From contig NZ_BKAU01000002.1 of NCBI RefSeq assembly GCF_007992715.1, forward strand, positions 248,001 through 312,000: a stretch of 64,000 bases of DNA, given 5' to 3'. Position 1 is the first letter of the stretch. The number at the start of each line of letters is the position of its first letter. The stretch comes from Chitinophaga cymbidii. Lineage in GTDB: Bacteria; Bacteroidota; Bacteroidia; Chitinophagales; Chitinophagaceae. Position numbers and translations under genes: made by a program. This document shows positions 26,758-34,299 of the stretch, in pieces. Below the pieces are notes generated by a model, which saw only the letters and a list, made by a program, of their open reading frames with translations, had not been told where the DNA came from and made no database searches.

Positions 26758-27741
26758 TTATGCATACAATTTAGCAAGTCTGAAAAGAAAGAACTGAATA
26801 TCTCTCACTCCTCTCATCGTATTCCTGAAGGCTTTGATCTTTGAGTTGAATGATTCTGCAGCAGCATTTGTAGCCCTGTTGTTAAAGAAGTTCAGGATGC
26901 CGAGATAGTGCGCCTGGATAGTTCTTGCAAGGGTCCTGAAGGATGCCAGTCCCGCTTCTTCCACATCATTGTACCACAAGGCCAGCTTCTTGAATGCCTG
27001 CTCCTTGCTGGTGCATACCCGGTAAACCTCACCTAACCTGAGTGATAACTGATATGCCTTTTGTATCACAGGATAGCGGTTAAACAGCAGCTCCCCTCTT
27101 TGTTGCTGCTCTCTTGTCCAGAGGCGCGGATGCTTGAACAGTAAATACCGGCTGCGGGCCAGCAATTGTTTGACCGTATCTCCATTGGGTAAGATTTCGG
27201 GATGATAGGCCTGTTGTTGTTTGCGAGCCTCATTATAAGCCATATTCTCCTGTTCGAGCGCCTCCCAACGATACTTTATCCGGGTCTCCTGTACGGCATC
27301 AAAGGCTAGTTGTTGCACATGGAAGCGGTCGGTAACTCTGTGAGCATTGGGGAAACATCTTTTAACCGCAAGGTTGAGGCTGCCGGACATATCTATGGTG
27401 ACTTCCTCTACCATTCTGCGCAAGCGCTTGGGTATCTTCTTGAGGATATCTACCAGGTAATCAGCCTGCGTTCCCTTAATCATGGCTACAATGGAGCCTT
27501 TACGGCCTTTGGCCAGCTTATTGGTCACGATCGTGTACAGTTCTCCGCTGGAGAATGCCGTTTCATCAATGCTTAAATATGGGCTGATGTTTTGCTCGAA
27601 AAGCATCCAGTGTTCAGCATGGTCCTTTTGTTTCCAGTCAGGGAAGTCGCTGAGATGGTGCTTATATTGTTGCTGTAATTGCTTTCCGTCGATTTGAAAG
27701 AAACAGCCAAGCTGTGCGGGGCTGATGGGGTTATCGTCCAA
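26758..27741 (-). CDS. ISAon1-type transposase, DDE catalytic subunit (ISL3 superfamily)
   Basis: 327 aa. DDE_Tnp_ISL3 features: YLSIDETAFSSGELYTIVTNK (first Asp) near 55, VTIDMSGSLNLAVKRCFPNAHRVTDRFHVQQL (second Asp and the DRFHV signature) near 112-128, and the end FFNNRATNAAAESFNSKIKAFRNTMRGVR (catalytic Glu) near 300. It begins with TTG and overlaps the end of the N-terminal ORF by 11 bp in the +1 frame. Expression is likely by termination-reinitiation at the overlap. A TAA in the same frame lies only three codons upstream of the TTG, which restricts any frameshift to a very short window. Confidence 0.93.
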   Translation of the reverse strand: MDDNPISPAQLGCFFQIDGKQLQQQYKHHLSDFPDWKQKDHAEHWMLFEQNISPYLSIDETAFSSGELYTIVTNKLAKGRKGSIVAMIKGTQADYLVDILKKIPKRLRRMVEEVTIDMSGSLNLAVKRCFPNAHRVTDRFHVQQLAFDAVQETRIKYRWEALEQENMAYNEARKQQQAYHPEILPNGDTVKQLLARSRYLLFKHPRLWTREQQQRGELLFNRYPVIQKAYQLSLRLGEVYRVCTSKEQAFKKLALWYNDVEEAGLASFRTLARTIQAHYLGILNFFNNRATNAAAESFNSKIKAFRNTMRGVRDIQFFLFRLAKLYA

Positions 27742-28093
27742 ATGTTTCTTTTAAAAAAAGACCGAACTCCCTGGTGATGCGAGTTCCATCTGCTACGAGT
27801 TTCCAGTCTCTTTTTACAGTTTGTCCGGTATCTACAACCTCCCAGCGGCGGCGCTTTATGACCAGCGTAACTTTTTGTCCCCTGATGGGGAAGTCCTGTA
27901 CCCGGATCTCATCGAGGAATCCCTTGGAATGAAGTTTCATATCTTTATACCCGGCTGGCGCCTCGTTGCGCTCCTCCAGGTAAATATGAAGCCCATTGGG
28001 CGATTGAGTCGTTTTAATCAGATCGAAATAATCCAGTATCCCTGCCGGCAGTAAAAGTTCTATAAGTTGTCTGTAGTGCTGTTCCAATGCCAT
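27731..28093 (-). CDS. ISAon1-family transposase N-terminal region protein
   Basis: 120 aa. Small basic protein (RRRWEVVDTGQTVKRDWKLV) separately encoded ahead of the DDE subunit, as in other ISAon1-like elements of Bacteroidota. It probably provides DNA binding at the terminal repeats. Near its end the coding strand contains a T7-A4 run (about 27753-27763). Its start is an ATG 63 bp inside the right inverted repeat. Confidence 0.88.
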   Translation of the reverse strand: MALEQHYRQLIELLLPAGILDYFDLIKTTQSPNGLHIYLEERNEAPAGYKDMKLHSKGFLDEIRVQDFPIRGQKVTLVIKRRRWEVVDTGQTVKRDWKLVADGTRITREFGLFLKETFGR

Positions 28094-28156
28094 TGATTCT
28101 TATTCAACTGCAAAGCAACATCTTTTTTTCATTCCCCCAACTTTTCAACTTGATCC

Positions 28157-28164
28157 GGAAGGGT
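28157..28164 (+). repeat. Right target-site duplication of the insertion sequence
   Basis: GGAAGGGT, identical to 26718-26725. It lies 14 bp before the recombinase stop codon. Confidence 0.93.
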
Positions 28165-28177
28165 GTTCTAAATGCCC

Positions 28178-29548
28178 CTACGCGATATGTGAGCCCACGT
28201 TTGAACACCCTGCGTAATAGTGATGTTTCTGCCGCACGGTTGCTTTCTGGAAAATACTTTTGAGGGAAGTTAAATAGGGGTGAACTTGAAAAAGTTTTTC
28301 CAGTTTTTCGTGGCGGTTGCGCGTGAGGGAATTGATTTCTTCCGTCAATAATGCTTTCTGAATCTGGAATTTCTTGTGCCACTTCCGGTACGTTTCCGGT
28401 TCGATCATGTCTTCCATAAACCGCTCTTCGTTCTTCTCGATCTTACGGTTTATTTCTTCCAGTTCCTTAATTTTTATCGCTACTCGCTGGGTTCTTTCGG
28501 CGAGGGCTTCGTTCATTCTTTCCTTGGCTTTCTCCGCGATATAGGTGGTTTGCTCCGGCTTGAAGTTGCATAAGTCGAGGATTTTATCCAATTGATTGTG
28601 GACTTTGATCGCGGAGAAGTTCAGGTTGTTATGGACGCGGCAGCGGTAGTAATTGTAGTATTTCCGCTTGCCTTTGCTTTTGCCCGCGGTCATGTTCAGG
28701 CCGCAGGTGCAGGTGAGAATGCCGCGTAATGGCACCTCATCTACTGGCATGCATTTGATGGGTTTAATGTTGCCCAACGATTCCTGCGCCCGCCAAAATT
28801 CCGTTTCGGAGATAATCGGTTGATGTATGCCGGGGATTATTTTCTCCGGGGTTTGTTTTCTGGCGAGAACTTTTATTAGTCCGGCATACAGGTGATTATT
28901 CAGGATGCACGGGATGGCGGAGTTGCCGGAATAAGTGAACCCGAGGGCGCGGGCTTCCTTGCAGATTTGCCCGAACGGGTGGCCCATCAGGAAATCCCGG
29001 AAGGTCTTTTTCACGATGAACGAGCGTTCCTCGTCGATTACGATGAAACCTTTCCCGCCTTCTGCTTTGACGTTTTTATATCCGAAGGGGGCGCGGTTCA
29101 CGAAACGGCCGCTTTCCAATGCTTGCCGAATCCCGGCGGATGTGCGGCGGCGGATGTTGAAAAGCTCGTTGTTCGCCATCATGTATTTGAACGCCCGGGT
29201 CATGAAGACGTTGGGGTCGGAGGGATCGAGGTCGATGGGTTCGTTGGTCGCCAGTACCTTGATGCCGAATTTCATTTCCAGATGGGATATTTTGTTCAGG
29301 GCTTCCGGGAGGTTCCGGCTAAAGCGGTCGTGATCCATGACGATGAGGTACTGGACTTTGCCTTTGTGCTTCTTGATAAAGTCTTCCAGGGCGATCCAGT
29401 CGGGGCGGTCAAACGTATAGCTGCTTTCGCCGTCGTCTTCGAAGAGGTTGATGAGTTCCAGTTTGTTCCGCTTGCAATAATCCCGGATGCTGTTTTTCTG
29501 GTAGTCCAGCGAGTATTTGGACTGATCTTTCGTGCTGTGAGCCCGCAA
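28178..29548 (-). CDS. Large serine recombinase with damaged or non-canonical 5' end
   Basis: 456 aa from a TTG. Resolvase domain to about 140 (HSTKDQSKYSLDYQ, VQYLIVMDHDRFSRNLPEAL, KYMMANNELFNIRRRTSAGI). Recombinase domain about 150-255 (NRAPFGYKN, NNHLYAGLIKV). Zinc-ribbon domain about 265-320 (LRGILTCTCGLNMTAG, YYNYYRC). Coiled coil about 345-415. Members integrate or excise mobile elements. The usual start with a first beta-strand and Y-x-R-x-S is missing. Instead LRAHSTKDQ begins at an unlikely TTG with an in-frame TAG five codons upstream, and the catalytic serine is spaced R-x-x-S. The gene may be inactive or may rely on a fusion with the upstream fragment. Confidence 0.82.
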   Translation of the reverse strand: MRAHSTKDQSKYSLDYQKNSIRDYCKRNKLELINLFEDDGESSYTFDRPDWIALEDFIKKHKGKVQYLIVMDHDRFSRNLPEALNKISHLEMKFGIKVLATNEPIDLDPSDPNVFMTRAFKYMMANNELFNIRRRTSAGIRQALESGRFVNRAPFGYKNVKAEGGKGFIVIDEERSFIVKKTFRDFLMGHPFGQICKEARALGFTYSGNSAIPCILNNHLYAGLIKVLARKQTPEKIIPGIHQPIISETEFWRAQESLGNIKPIKCMPVDEVPLRGILTCTCGLNMTAGKSKGKRKYYNYYRCRVHNNLNFSAIKVHNQLDKILDLCNFKPEQTTYIAEKAKERMNEALAERTQRVAIKIKELEEINRKIEKNEERFMEDMIEPETYRKWHKKFQIQKALLTEEINSLTRNRHEKLEKLFQVHPYLTSLKSIFQKATVRQKHHYYAGCSNVGSHIA

Positions 29549-29549
29549 C

Positions 29550-29615
29550 TGGAATTGATCCTATCGCTCCTTTAGTAATTGAGTATACTCCTTCTTTCAA
29601 TTTTTCATTATCCAT
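29550..29615 (-). pseudogene. 5' fragment of an unknown gene fused to the recombinase start
   Basis: An ATG at 29615 opens a frame reading MDNEKLKEGVYSITKGAIGS and then IPVAG before the sequence becomes recombinase DNA read in the wrong frame and stops at 29409. The first 22-25 codons look like a genuine protein start with A-rich DNA before it. No continuation was found elsewhere in the window. It is interpreted as the head of a gene cut by recombination at about 29550. Confidence 0.5.
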
Positions 29616-29687
29616 TATTTGCATTTTTTAATGTGATTTGTGTGCTAATTGCAAGAAAGAAAATGTTTTTGGAGTTATGCCTTGGGA

Positions 29688-30107
29688 TCATTCATCATTG
29701 TTGTAAAATTTATGAACAATGCCATTATGTGGTATGGTTCTTTTGATCCAACGAACCTGCTTGTTTACGTCAATTACAACAGTAGCTAAGTTATTTCCTT
29801 GGCATTTTAATGTAAAATATTTACCACCTTCCTTACTTTCTTTTATATCACTGAACTCTTTAATCTCATACTTGGATTTCACAGGGCCATCTGAATAGAA
29901 TACTAATATCTCGACAAAATTTTTTTCTATATCAATGATAAACTTGGAATCAAGATTCATTGTTTTATTCTCTGCTGGTAGGTTAGGACTAGCTGGGGCA
30001 TAATAATCTATCCTATTGTATTTCAAAACATATGGTTTCCCTTGCGCTTTGGCGTTTATGTTTGTGTAGGTACAAATAATAAAAATTAAAAATTGTAATG
30101 CTTTCAT
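29688..30107 (-). CDS. Small exported protein of unknown function
   Basis: 139 aa. Signal peptide about 1-21 (FLIFIICTYTNINAKA) followed by a beta-rich domain of about 115 residues with alternating charged strands (YVLKYNRIDYY, KFIIDIEKNFVEILVFY, KYFTLKCQGNNLATVVIDV). No cysteine pair or recognisable motif. It is strongly AT-rich compared with the flanking SusCD-type genes and lies in the island between the tRNA-Met gene and the repeat at 30940. It is followed (upstream in transcription) by the HEPN-like gene at a distance of 76 bp. Confidence 0.7.
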   Translation of the reverse strand: MKALQFLIFIICTYTNINAKAQGKPYVLKYNRIDYYAPASPNLPAENKTMNLDSKFIIDIEKNFVEILVFYSDGPVKSKYEIKEFSDIKESKEGGKYFTLKCQGNNLATVVIDVNKQVRWIKRTIPHNGIVHKFYNNDE

Positions 30108-30183
30108 TATTTATTGTTTATATACCATGTCTTTGCAAGGCATTAGTTATTTTAATTTTAGAATAACACATATCGCTAAAACG

Positions 30184-30765
30184 TTATTTAGGCTTAGCGA
30201 GAAGACTAATCATTTTGTCAAACAGTAATTGATTTATAATATTGAGAATATTAGTGAGTGTTTCGAGCAAAAGCCGTTGATCTTCATTAAAATGCTTTTT
30301 TGCGTGTACAACATTATTTCTGACTTTATAAATGTATGTAAGAAGGCCTTTTATTTTTTCTTCTACGTTTTGCGAATGAAGTTTTCCGGATAAATTAATG
30401 TCAGCCGCTGGATCGTGTATGCCAGTTCTATTAAAGCAAATATTATATATTCGGCTGTCAATGAAAAAGGCTAAAACGTCAAATGCACCATCAAGTTTTC
30501 TATCAGTCAAATTGTTCATAATTAAATCCCCTGTAAGAAATTGAAGGGGGAAGTCAATTGCCTTTTTACTGTCGTTATTAAGGTCTTTACTTTCAATATT
30601 TTTTCCTTGCGCTATTAAGATGGCAGGCACCTCATTATAAAGTCTATTGTAAAGGAGAAATGTTGTGGTAAATCTGTCAAATATGTGATGTAGATCGTCG
30701 CCGTTAATTTGCCCAAGACGAATATTTTGAGATTTCCAATATTCTATAGTATCATGTGAGATCAT
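30184..30765 (-). CDS. HEPN-like helical protein with R-x4-H motif
   Basis: 193 aa, almost entirely helical. The motif KVRNNVVHAKKH places Arg149 and His154 as R-x4-H with Asn after the Arg, the signature of HEPN-superfamily RNases and of Apea-like HEPN domains. Long amphipathic helices flank it (EEKIKGLLTYIYKVRNN; LLLETLTNILNIINQLLFDK). HEPN proteins often act in toxin-antitoxin, abortive infection and other defence systems. No obvious antitoxin (MNT nucleotidyltransferase) lies beside it. Only the short exported protein gene follows. The gene is AT-rich and island-borne. Call based on motif and fold impression only. Confidence 0.6.
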   Translation of the reverse strand: MISHDTIEYWKSQNIRLGQINGDDLHHIFDRFTTTFLLYNRLYNEVPAILIAQGKNIESKDLNNDSKKAIDFPLQFLTGDLIMNNLTDRKLDGAFDVLAFFIDSRIYNICFNRTGIHDPAADINLSGKLHSQNVEEKIKGLLTYIYKVRNNVVHAKKHFNEDQRLLLETLTNILNIINQLLFDKMISLLAKPK

Positions 30766-30939
30766 GTTAGTTCGGTTTTTAAGTAGAATGATGAATTTTT
30801 ATTTATTTAATTATCAGTAAATTGTTTCGGTTGTTTTAAAAAGCCTCCCCCGGAAGATTATTGTATTAAATTTAAATAAATGTAGTCATAGGGAAAATTA
30901 TTTCCGCCAAATCAAAAAAGTGTTCAAATAATCGCTCCT

Positions 30940-30948
30940 TCTCGCTAC
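30940..30948 (+). repeat. Right copy of the tRNA-Met 3'-end repeat (possible attR)
   Basis: TCTCGCTAC matches 26615-26623 exactly. The match does not extend into the T-arm. A terminator-like hairpin begins 2 nt downstream, as expected after a tRNA end. Confidence 0.4.
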
Positions 30949-30950
30949 AG

Positions 30951-30995
30951 AACGGGAATTTTGAAGAAGATCTTGAAAGTTCCCGTTTTCTTTTT
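30951..30995 (+). terminator. Hairpin terminator, perhaps the displaced original terminator of tRNA-Met
   Basis: 8-bp stem AACGGGAA/TTCCCGTT with a 21-nt loop followed by TTCTTTTT. No gene on the plus strand ends here, so it is either a remnant or a terminator for read-through. Confidence 0.6.
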
Positions 30996-31391
30996 CCCCG
31001 CAATCCCGCGACAGGAGCGAAGCTACACGGACGAACTCATTTATTTTCGTGGTTAGATATTGGTGATTTTTCGCATCGTAGTAAATTCAGGCCGGGAACA
31101 GTGTTTTCTGTATTGTATTCGTAGTTTGTTATCATGCCAATACTCTATTAGCGCTCTAAAATCGCGCATAATATGGTTAGATATCTCTCTCGATCTTATT
31201 ATTAAATTCTTTTGTATAACTTTCGTAGTCGGGTACGGAATACTTCCTTGGAAACCTGCATATTATATTATATACTATGGCTAGTTTGAGGTGTTATATT
31301 ACGTATTAAATTTACAGAAAAATCTGCTCCATGGCGGAGAAGCCAAACGCGAAGTATTAGAGGGCCTGGAATTTAACATAAAACATGCATT

Positions 31392-31868
31392 ATGAAAGAA
31401 GTGTCCATCATTATCAAGAACCTGAAAGAACTCCTGAACGGCGGCCATGCCCATGCTACCTTTGAACAGGCCGTAGAGAAATTACCTGCTAAGCTACAGA
31501 GCCAGGTACCCGAAGGCATGCCTTACAGTATATGGCAGCTGGTAGAGCATATCCGCATTACGCAATTTGATATTTTGGAATTTTCTCGCGATCCTGACTA
31601 CGAATCCCCGAAATGGCCGGAGGGCTACTGGCCGGACGAGCGCGCTCCTAAAAATGCGGCTGCCTGGGAAGAAAGTATAAGGCAGATCGCCAATGATCGC
31701 AAAGCATTCATCGAATTGCTGGAAGCGCCCCGCGCCGATCTTTTCACGCTTTTCCCGCATGGCAGCGGGCAGAATCTCCTGCGGGAAGCTATGCTGATAG
31801 CGGACCATACCAGCTATCATACCGGAGAGATCATTGTGCTGCGAAGATTGATGGGAGCCTGGAAATAA
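31392..31868 (+). CDS. DinB/YfiT-family four-helix protein
   Basis: 158 aa. Typical DinB layout: an N-terminal helix (LKELLNGGHAHATFEQAVEKLP), YSIWQLVEHIRITQFDILEF with a metal-binding His near 50, and LIADHTSYHTGEIIVLRR near 138-150 supplying two further His ligands. Such proteins bind a divalent metal and may act as thiol-dependent transferases. The physiological role is usually unknown. The stop lies 4 bp before the convergent RhuM-Fic gene end. Confidence 0.88.
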   Translation: MKEVSIIIKNLKELLNGGHAHATFEQAVEKLPAKLQSQVPEGMPYSIWQLVEHIRITQFDILEFSRDPDYESPKWPEGYWPDERAPKNAAAWEESIRQIANDRKAFIELLEAPRADLFTLFPHGSGQNLLREAMLIADHTSYHTGEIIVLRRLMGAWK

Positions 31869-31872
31869 AAGG

Positions 31873-32856
31873 CTAGTTATACCCATTGATCAGGTTGACC
31901 ACTACCTGCGCGATAATATCCTTTTCCTCCGGTTTGCTTTCTGCGATCATCAATGTAAGTGCTACCAACGCATTGTCCGCAATCCGTTTGGAGCCATCTT
32001 CCCGATAGAGAATATGGTTCTTTTCAAGGAACCACACAAACAGGAAAGCGGCAATCCGCTTATTCCCATCCGAGAATGAATGATTCTTGACAACGAAGTA
32101 CAGGAAATTCGCCGCTTTTTCCTCTACACTAGGATAGAGTTCTTGTCCATCAAAAGATTGATAGATCGTTGCGATGGAACTCTGGAACGATTCATCTTTT
32201 TCATTGCCGAACAGGCTACTGCCGCCAAATTTGTCTTTGAGGCCCTGGATAGCTTTCATCGCTTCTGCATATGTGGCGATAAATGCTTGTTGTTTATGGG
32301 TAGCTTCTATTGTCAGATTCCGATGATCATATTTGTCCAGAACATCCAGCGCATAGGTATAGTCGGTGATTATTTTTAACAGTCCATTGGCTTCGTCTGA
32401 CGATAGCTCCTGGGCGCTCAATACATTGCTCATTATACGAACCGTTTGTTTGAGCGCTTCGAATTGCTGGCTTTTTTCCTGCAGGTGTTTTTCGTTCAGG
32501 GAATAGCCTTGGGTCAGGTATTCTTTCAGAATTTTGTTTGCCCAAATGCGGAATTGGGTTGCATTTTTTGAGTTTACCCGATATCCCACAGATAGAATGA
32601 TATCCAAATTATAGTACTTCGCTTTATAGGTCTTACCGTCAGAAGCAGTATGTTCCAAAATGGAACATACTGAAATCTCTTCTAATTCATTGGTTTTGAA
32701 TATGTTTGATAGGTGTTTGGTGATTGCCGGACGTTGAGTGCCAAATAGTTCGGCAATTTGCTTTTGAGTAAGCCAAATGGTGCCTTGTTCAAGTTTTACA
32801 TCAATAATAGCTTGGCCATCTTCTGTCTGATAAATAATAATCTGACTATTTTCCAT
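31873..32856 (-). CDS. RhuM-Fic fusion protein (DNA-binding RhuM domain plus Fic/DOC AMP-transferase domain)
   Basis: 327 aa. N-terminal RhuM/virulence-protein domain about 1-150 (IWLTQKQIAELFGTQRPAITKHLSNIFK, an HTH; then YYNLDIILSVGYRVNSKNATQFRIWA). C-terminal Fic/DOC domain about 190-325 with the core motif HSFSDGNKRIAAF near 260, matching HPFxxGN(K/G)R except Ser for Pro. The His and GNKR needed for nucleotide transfer are present. No clear inhibitory (S/T)xxxE(G/N) helix was seen. Fic proteins AMPylate or otherwise modify proteins; DOC-type members are toxins. The RhuM HTH may give autoregulation. It lies on the AT-rich side of the island edge, suggesting transfer. Confidence 0.88.
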   Translation of the reverse strand: MENSQIIIYQTEDGQAIIDVKLEQGTIWLTQKQIAELFGTQRPAITKHLSNIFKTNELEEISVCSILEHTASDGKTYKAKYYNLDIILSVGYRVNSKNATQFRIWANKILKEYLTQGYSLNEKHLQEKSQQFEALKQTVRIMSNVLSAQELSSDEANGLLKIITDYTYALDVLDKYDHRNLTIEATHKQQAFIATYAEAMKAIQGLKDKFGGSSLFGNEKDESFQSSIATIYQSFDGQELYPSVEEKAANFLYFVVKNHSFSDGNKRIAAFLFVWFLEKNHILYREDGSKRIADNALVALTLMIAESKPEEKDIIAQVVVNLINGYN

Positions 32857-32913
32857 ATCGTTTTTCTTATCATTATAAAGTTAACGTATCAGCAATTGTC
32901 AGATCGTTAAAAA

Positions 32914-34017
32914 TTAGCAAATCATTCCCCTGGCAAGCGTGAAACCTGCCAGCTCCTTTTGTATATCTCCTTTTCGTTGGACGAAAATTTTCAATTTTGC
33001 GCCGATGTCATTGAGAAGACTATGGATGGCGATCGCTTTTTCCGGACTGGCAAAGGAATTGTTTACAGCATTTTGTTCAAGCATTCTTAAATAGTCCATT
33101 AGTCCAAGGGAGCGCAGAAAGTAACCCTGTTCCGTGAATCCACAGCATTCCAGTCCGTTTTTTAAACCCCAGTGATTCAATGCGGAGAAGTTCACATGTG
33201 CTGTAATATCCTGCTCTCCTATATGATGATATGGGTCATCATTTACCTGGTGTCCATGATAACACATCAACGTACCCCTACACCTGTATTCACGGTATAG
33301 CTCAGCAGAGGGATAGCCGTAATCAATAGTCAATACAAATCCTTTCTCCAGCGATTGGGCAATTTCCCTGATCCAGTCTATTGCCTGCAGATTGATCTCT
33401 GTGCGGAAACCTTTGGGTAAAATTATCTGTAACTGCTTCAAATAATCTTTAAGCGCTTCCGATGCCGGCCGCAGCAATTCAAAAAAGCCGTCCTGATAGC
33501 CTACAAACACTTCCATAAGTTCATCGTCCATAACAACCTCGTGAACCGAAAAATTATCCAGCAATTCATTAGATAAAACGCAGCCCGTGAATTTACCAAT
33601 ATCAGCGATGGAATCATACCAGTCTACCTTTCCCGATAGATGGGCCCTTTCCCTCTTCCGCATGGATGAGCTTTTCTCAATTATGCAATATTGCAGGCGG
33701 TCGTAAAATGGCGGGTTGTTTTTCAGATAATTGAGCAGATCATGGCAAAGCGCACCTGTTCCTGCCCCATATTCAACAATGGTAAATGCTTCCCGTCCCG
33801 TAAGGTCCCACATTTCTTCCAGCTGCCGCCCGATCATGGCGCCAAAAACAGCAGTCAGATTCGTACTGGTGTAATAATCTCCTTTTGCGCCGATTTTATT
33901 GCGTTCAGAGGTGTAATATCCCAGTTGCGGATAATACAATGCCATTTCCATAAAATCCCGGAAGGCAATAGGCCCGTTCCTGCTGATCTTTTCTTTTATG
34001 ATTTCGGAAAGCTGCAT
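32914..34017 (-). CDS. SAM-dependent methyltransferase, MidA/NDUFAF7 family
   Basis: 367 aa. Begins LSEIIKEKISRNGPIAFRDFMEMALYYPQLGYY, the family signature. SAM motif I FTIVEYGAGTGALCHDLL at about 77-94. GCVLSNELLDNFSVHEV near 144 and ILTIDYG-type segment (FVLTIDYGYPSAELY) near 222 complete the Rossmann fold. Eukaryotic NDUFAF7 methylates arginine in complex I subunit NDUFS2; bacterial substrates are not well defined. Length is near the usual 380. It stands alone, 75 bp before the XRE gene. Confidence 0.9.
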   Translation of the reverse strand: MQLSEIIKEKISRNGPIAFRDFMEMALYYPQLGYYTSERNKIGAKGDYYTSTNLTAVFGAMIGRQLEEMWDLTGREAFTIVEYGAGTGALCHDLLNYLKNNPPFYDRLQYCIIEKSSSMRKRERAHLSGKVDWYDSIADIGKFTGCVLSNELLDNFSVHEVVMDDELMEVFVGYQDGFFELLRPASEALKDYLKQLQIILPKGFRTEINLQAIDWIREIAQSLEKGFVLTIDYGYPSAELYREYRCRGTLMCYHGHQVNDDPYHHIGEQDITAHVNFSALNHWGLKNGLECCGFTEQGYFLRSLGLMDYLRMLEQNAVNNSFASPEKAIAIHSLLNDIGAKLKIFVQRKGDIQKELAGFTLARGMIC

Positions 34018-34092
34018 GCTGCTGATCTTTGATCAGCATAGAACACAAAAACTGTGCAAGTAGATGTCGCCAGCCGGTGCATCCTCTTTTTA

Positions 34093-34299
34093 CTACAGCC
34101 AATCCTCATCTTCCAGCTCAAAGAGCTCGTCAGTTTTGCATTTGAGCACTTTCGCGATTTTGAAAGCCAATACAGTAGAAGGAACAAAGCGTCCGGCTTC
34201 AATGGCAATGATCGTTTGCCGGGCTACTTTTACTTTTTCCGCCAGTTCCGCCTGCGTCAGATTCAGCCTTGCCCGTTCAACCTTTATCAGATTCTTCAT
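34093..34299 (-). CDS. XRE-family HTH regulator
   Basis: 68 aa. A single Cro/CI-type HTH with KNLIKVERARLNLTQAELAEKVKVARQTIIAIEAGRFVPSTVLAFKIAKVL, ending LFELEDEDWL, matching the small YozG-like regulators. It overlaps the upstream membrane-protein gene by 4 bp (ATGA), a pairing seen in many Bacteria where the membrane protein precedes or follows the regulator. The operon promoter carries a perfect inverted repeat over the -7 box, the probable binding site of this protein. Confidence 0.9.
   Translation of the reverse strand: MKNLIKVERARLNLTQAELAEKVKVARQTIIAIEAGRFVPSTVLAFKIAKVLKCKTDELFELEDEDWL

Larger units (their letters stand above)
26726..28156 (-). mobile_element. ISL3-family (ISAon1-type) insertion sequence
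   Basis: 1431 bp with imperfect terminal inverted repeats (outer 9 bp GGATCAAGT identical, then GGGGGA again; about 18 of 24 positions match). It is flanked by perfect 8-bp duplications GGAAGGGT. It carries two overlapping minus-strand genes encoding the N-terminal region and the DDE transposase. Intact ends, genes and duplications point to a recent insertion. It landed in intergenic DNA between the tRNA terminator and the recombinase stop codon, so no gene was broken. Confidence 0.93.
30766..31391. other. AT-rich intergenic region, probable right edge of the island
   Basis: 626 bp without a convincing gene. It contains the 9-bp copy of the tRNA-Met 3' end (30940-30948), directly followed by a hairpin terminator (30951-30995). 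Base composition is AT-rich on both sides up to the DinB gene. A 74-codon frame at 31060 has no good start context or family resemblance and is not called. Confidence 0.6.

Noticed and set aside
26758..28093. Classical -1 frameshift fusion of the two transposase frames
   Set aside because: The second frame is +1 relative to the first and has a stop three codons before its TTG, so a normal -1 slip cannot join them.
31060..31284. 74-codon frame in the AT-rich gap
   Set aside because: Weak start, no neighbour, Ile/Tyr-rich by composition; not called as a gene.
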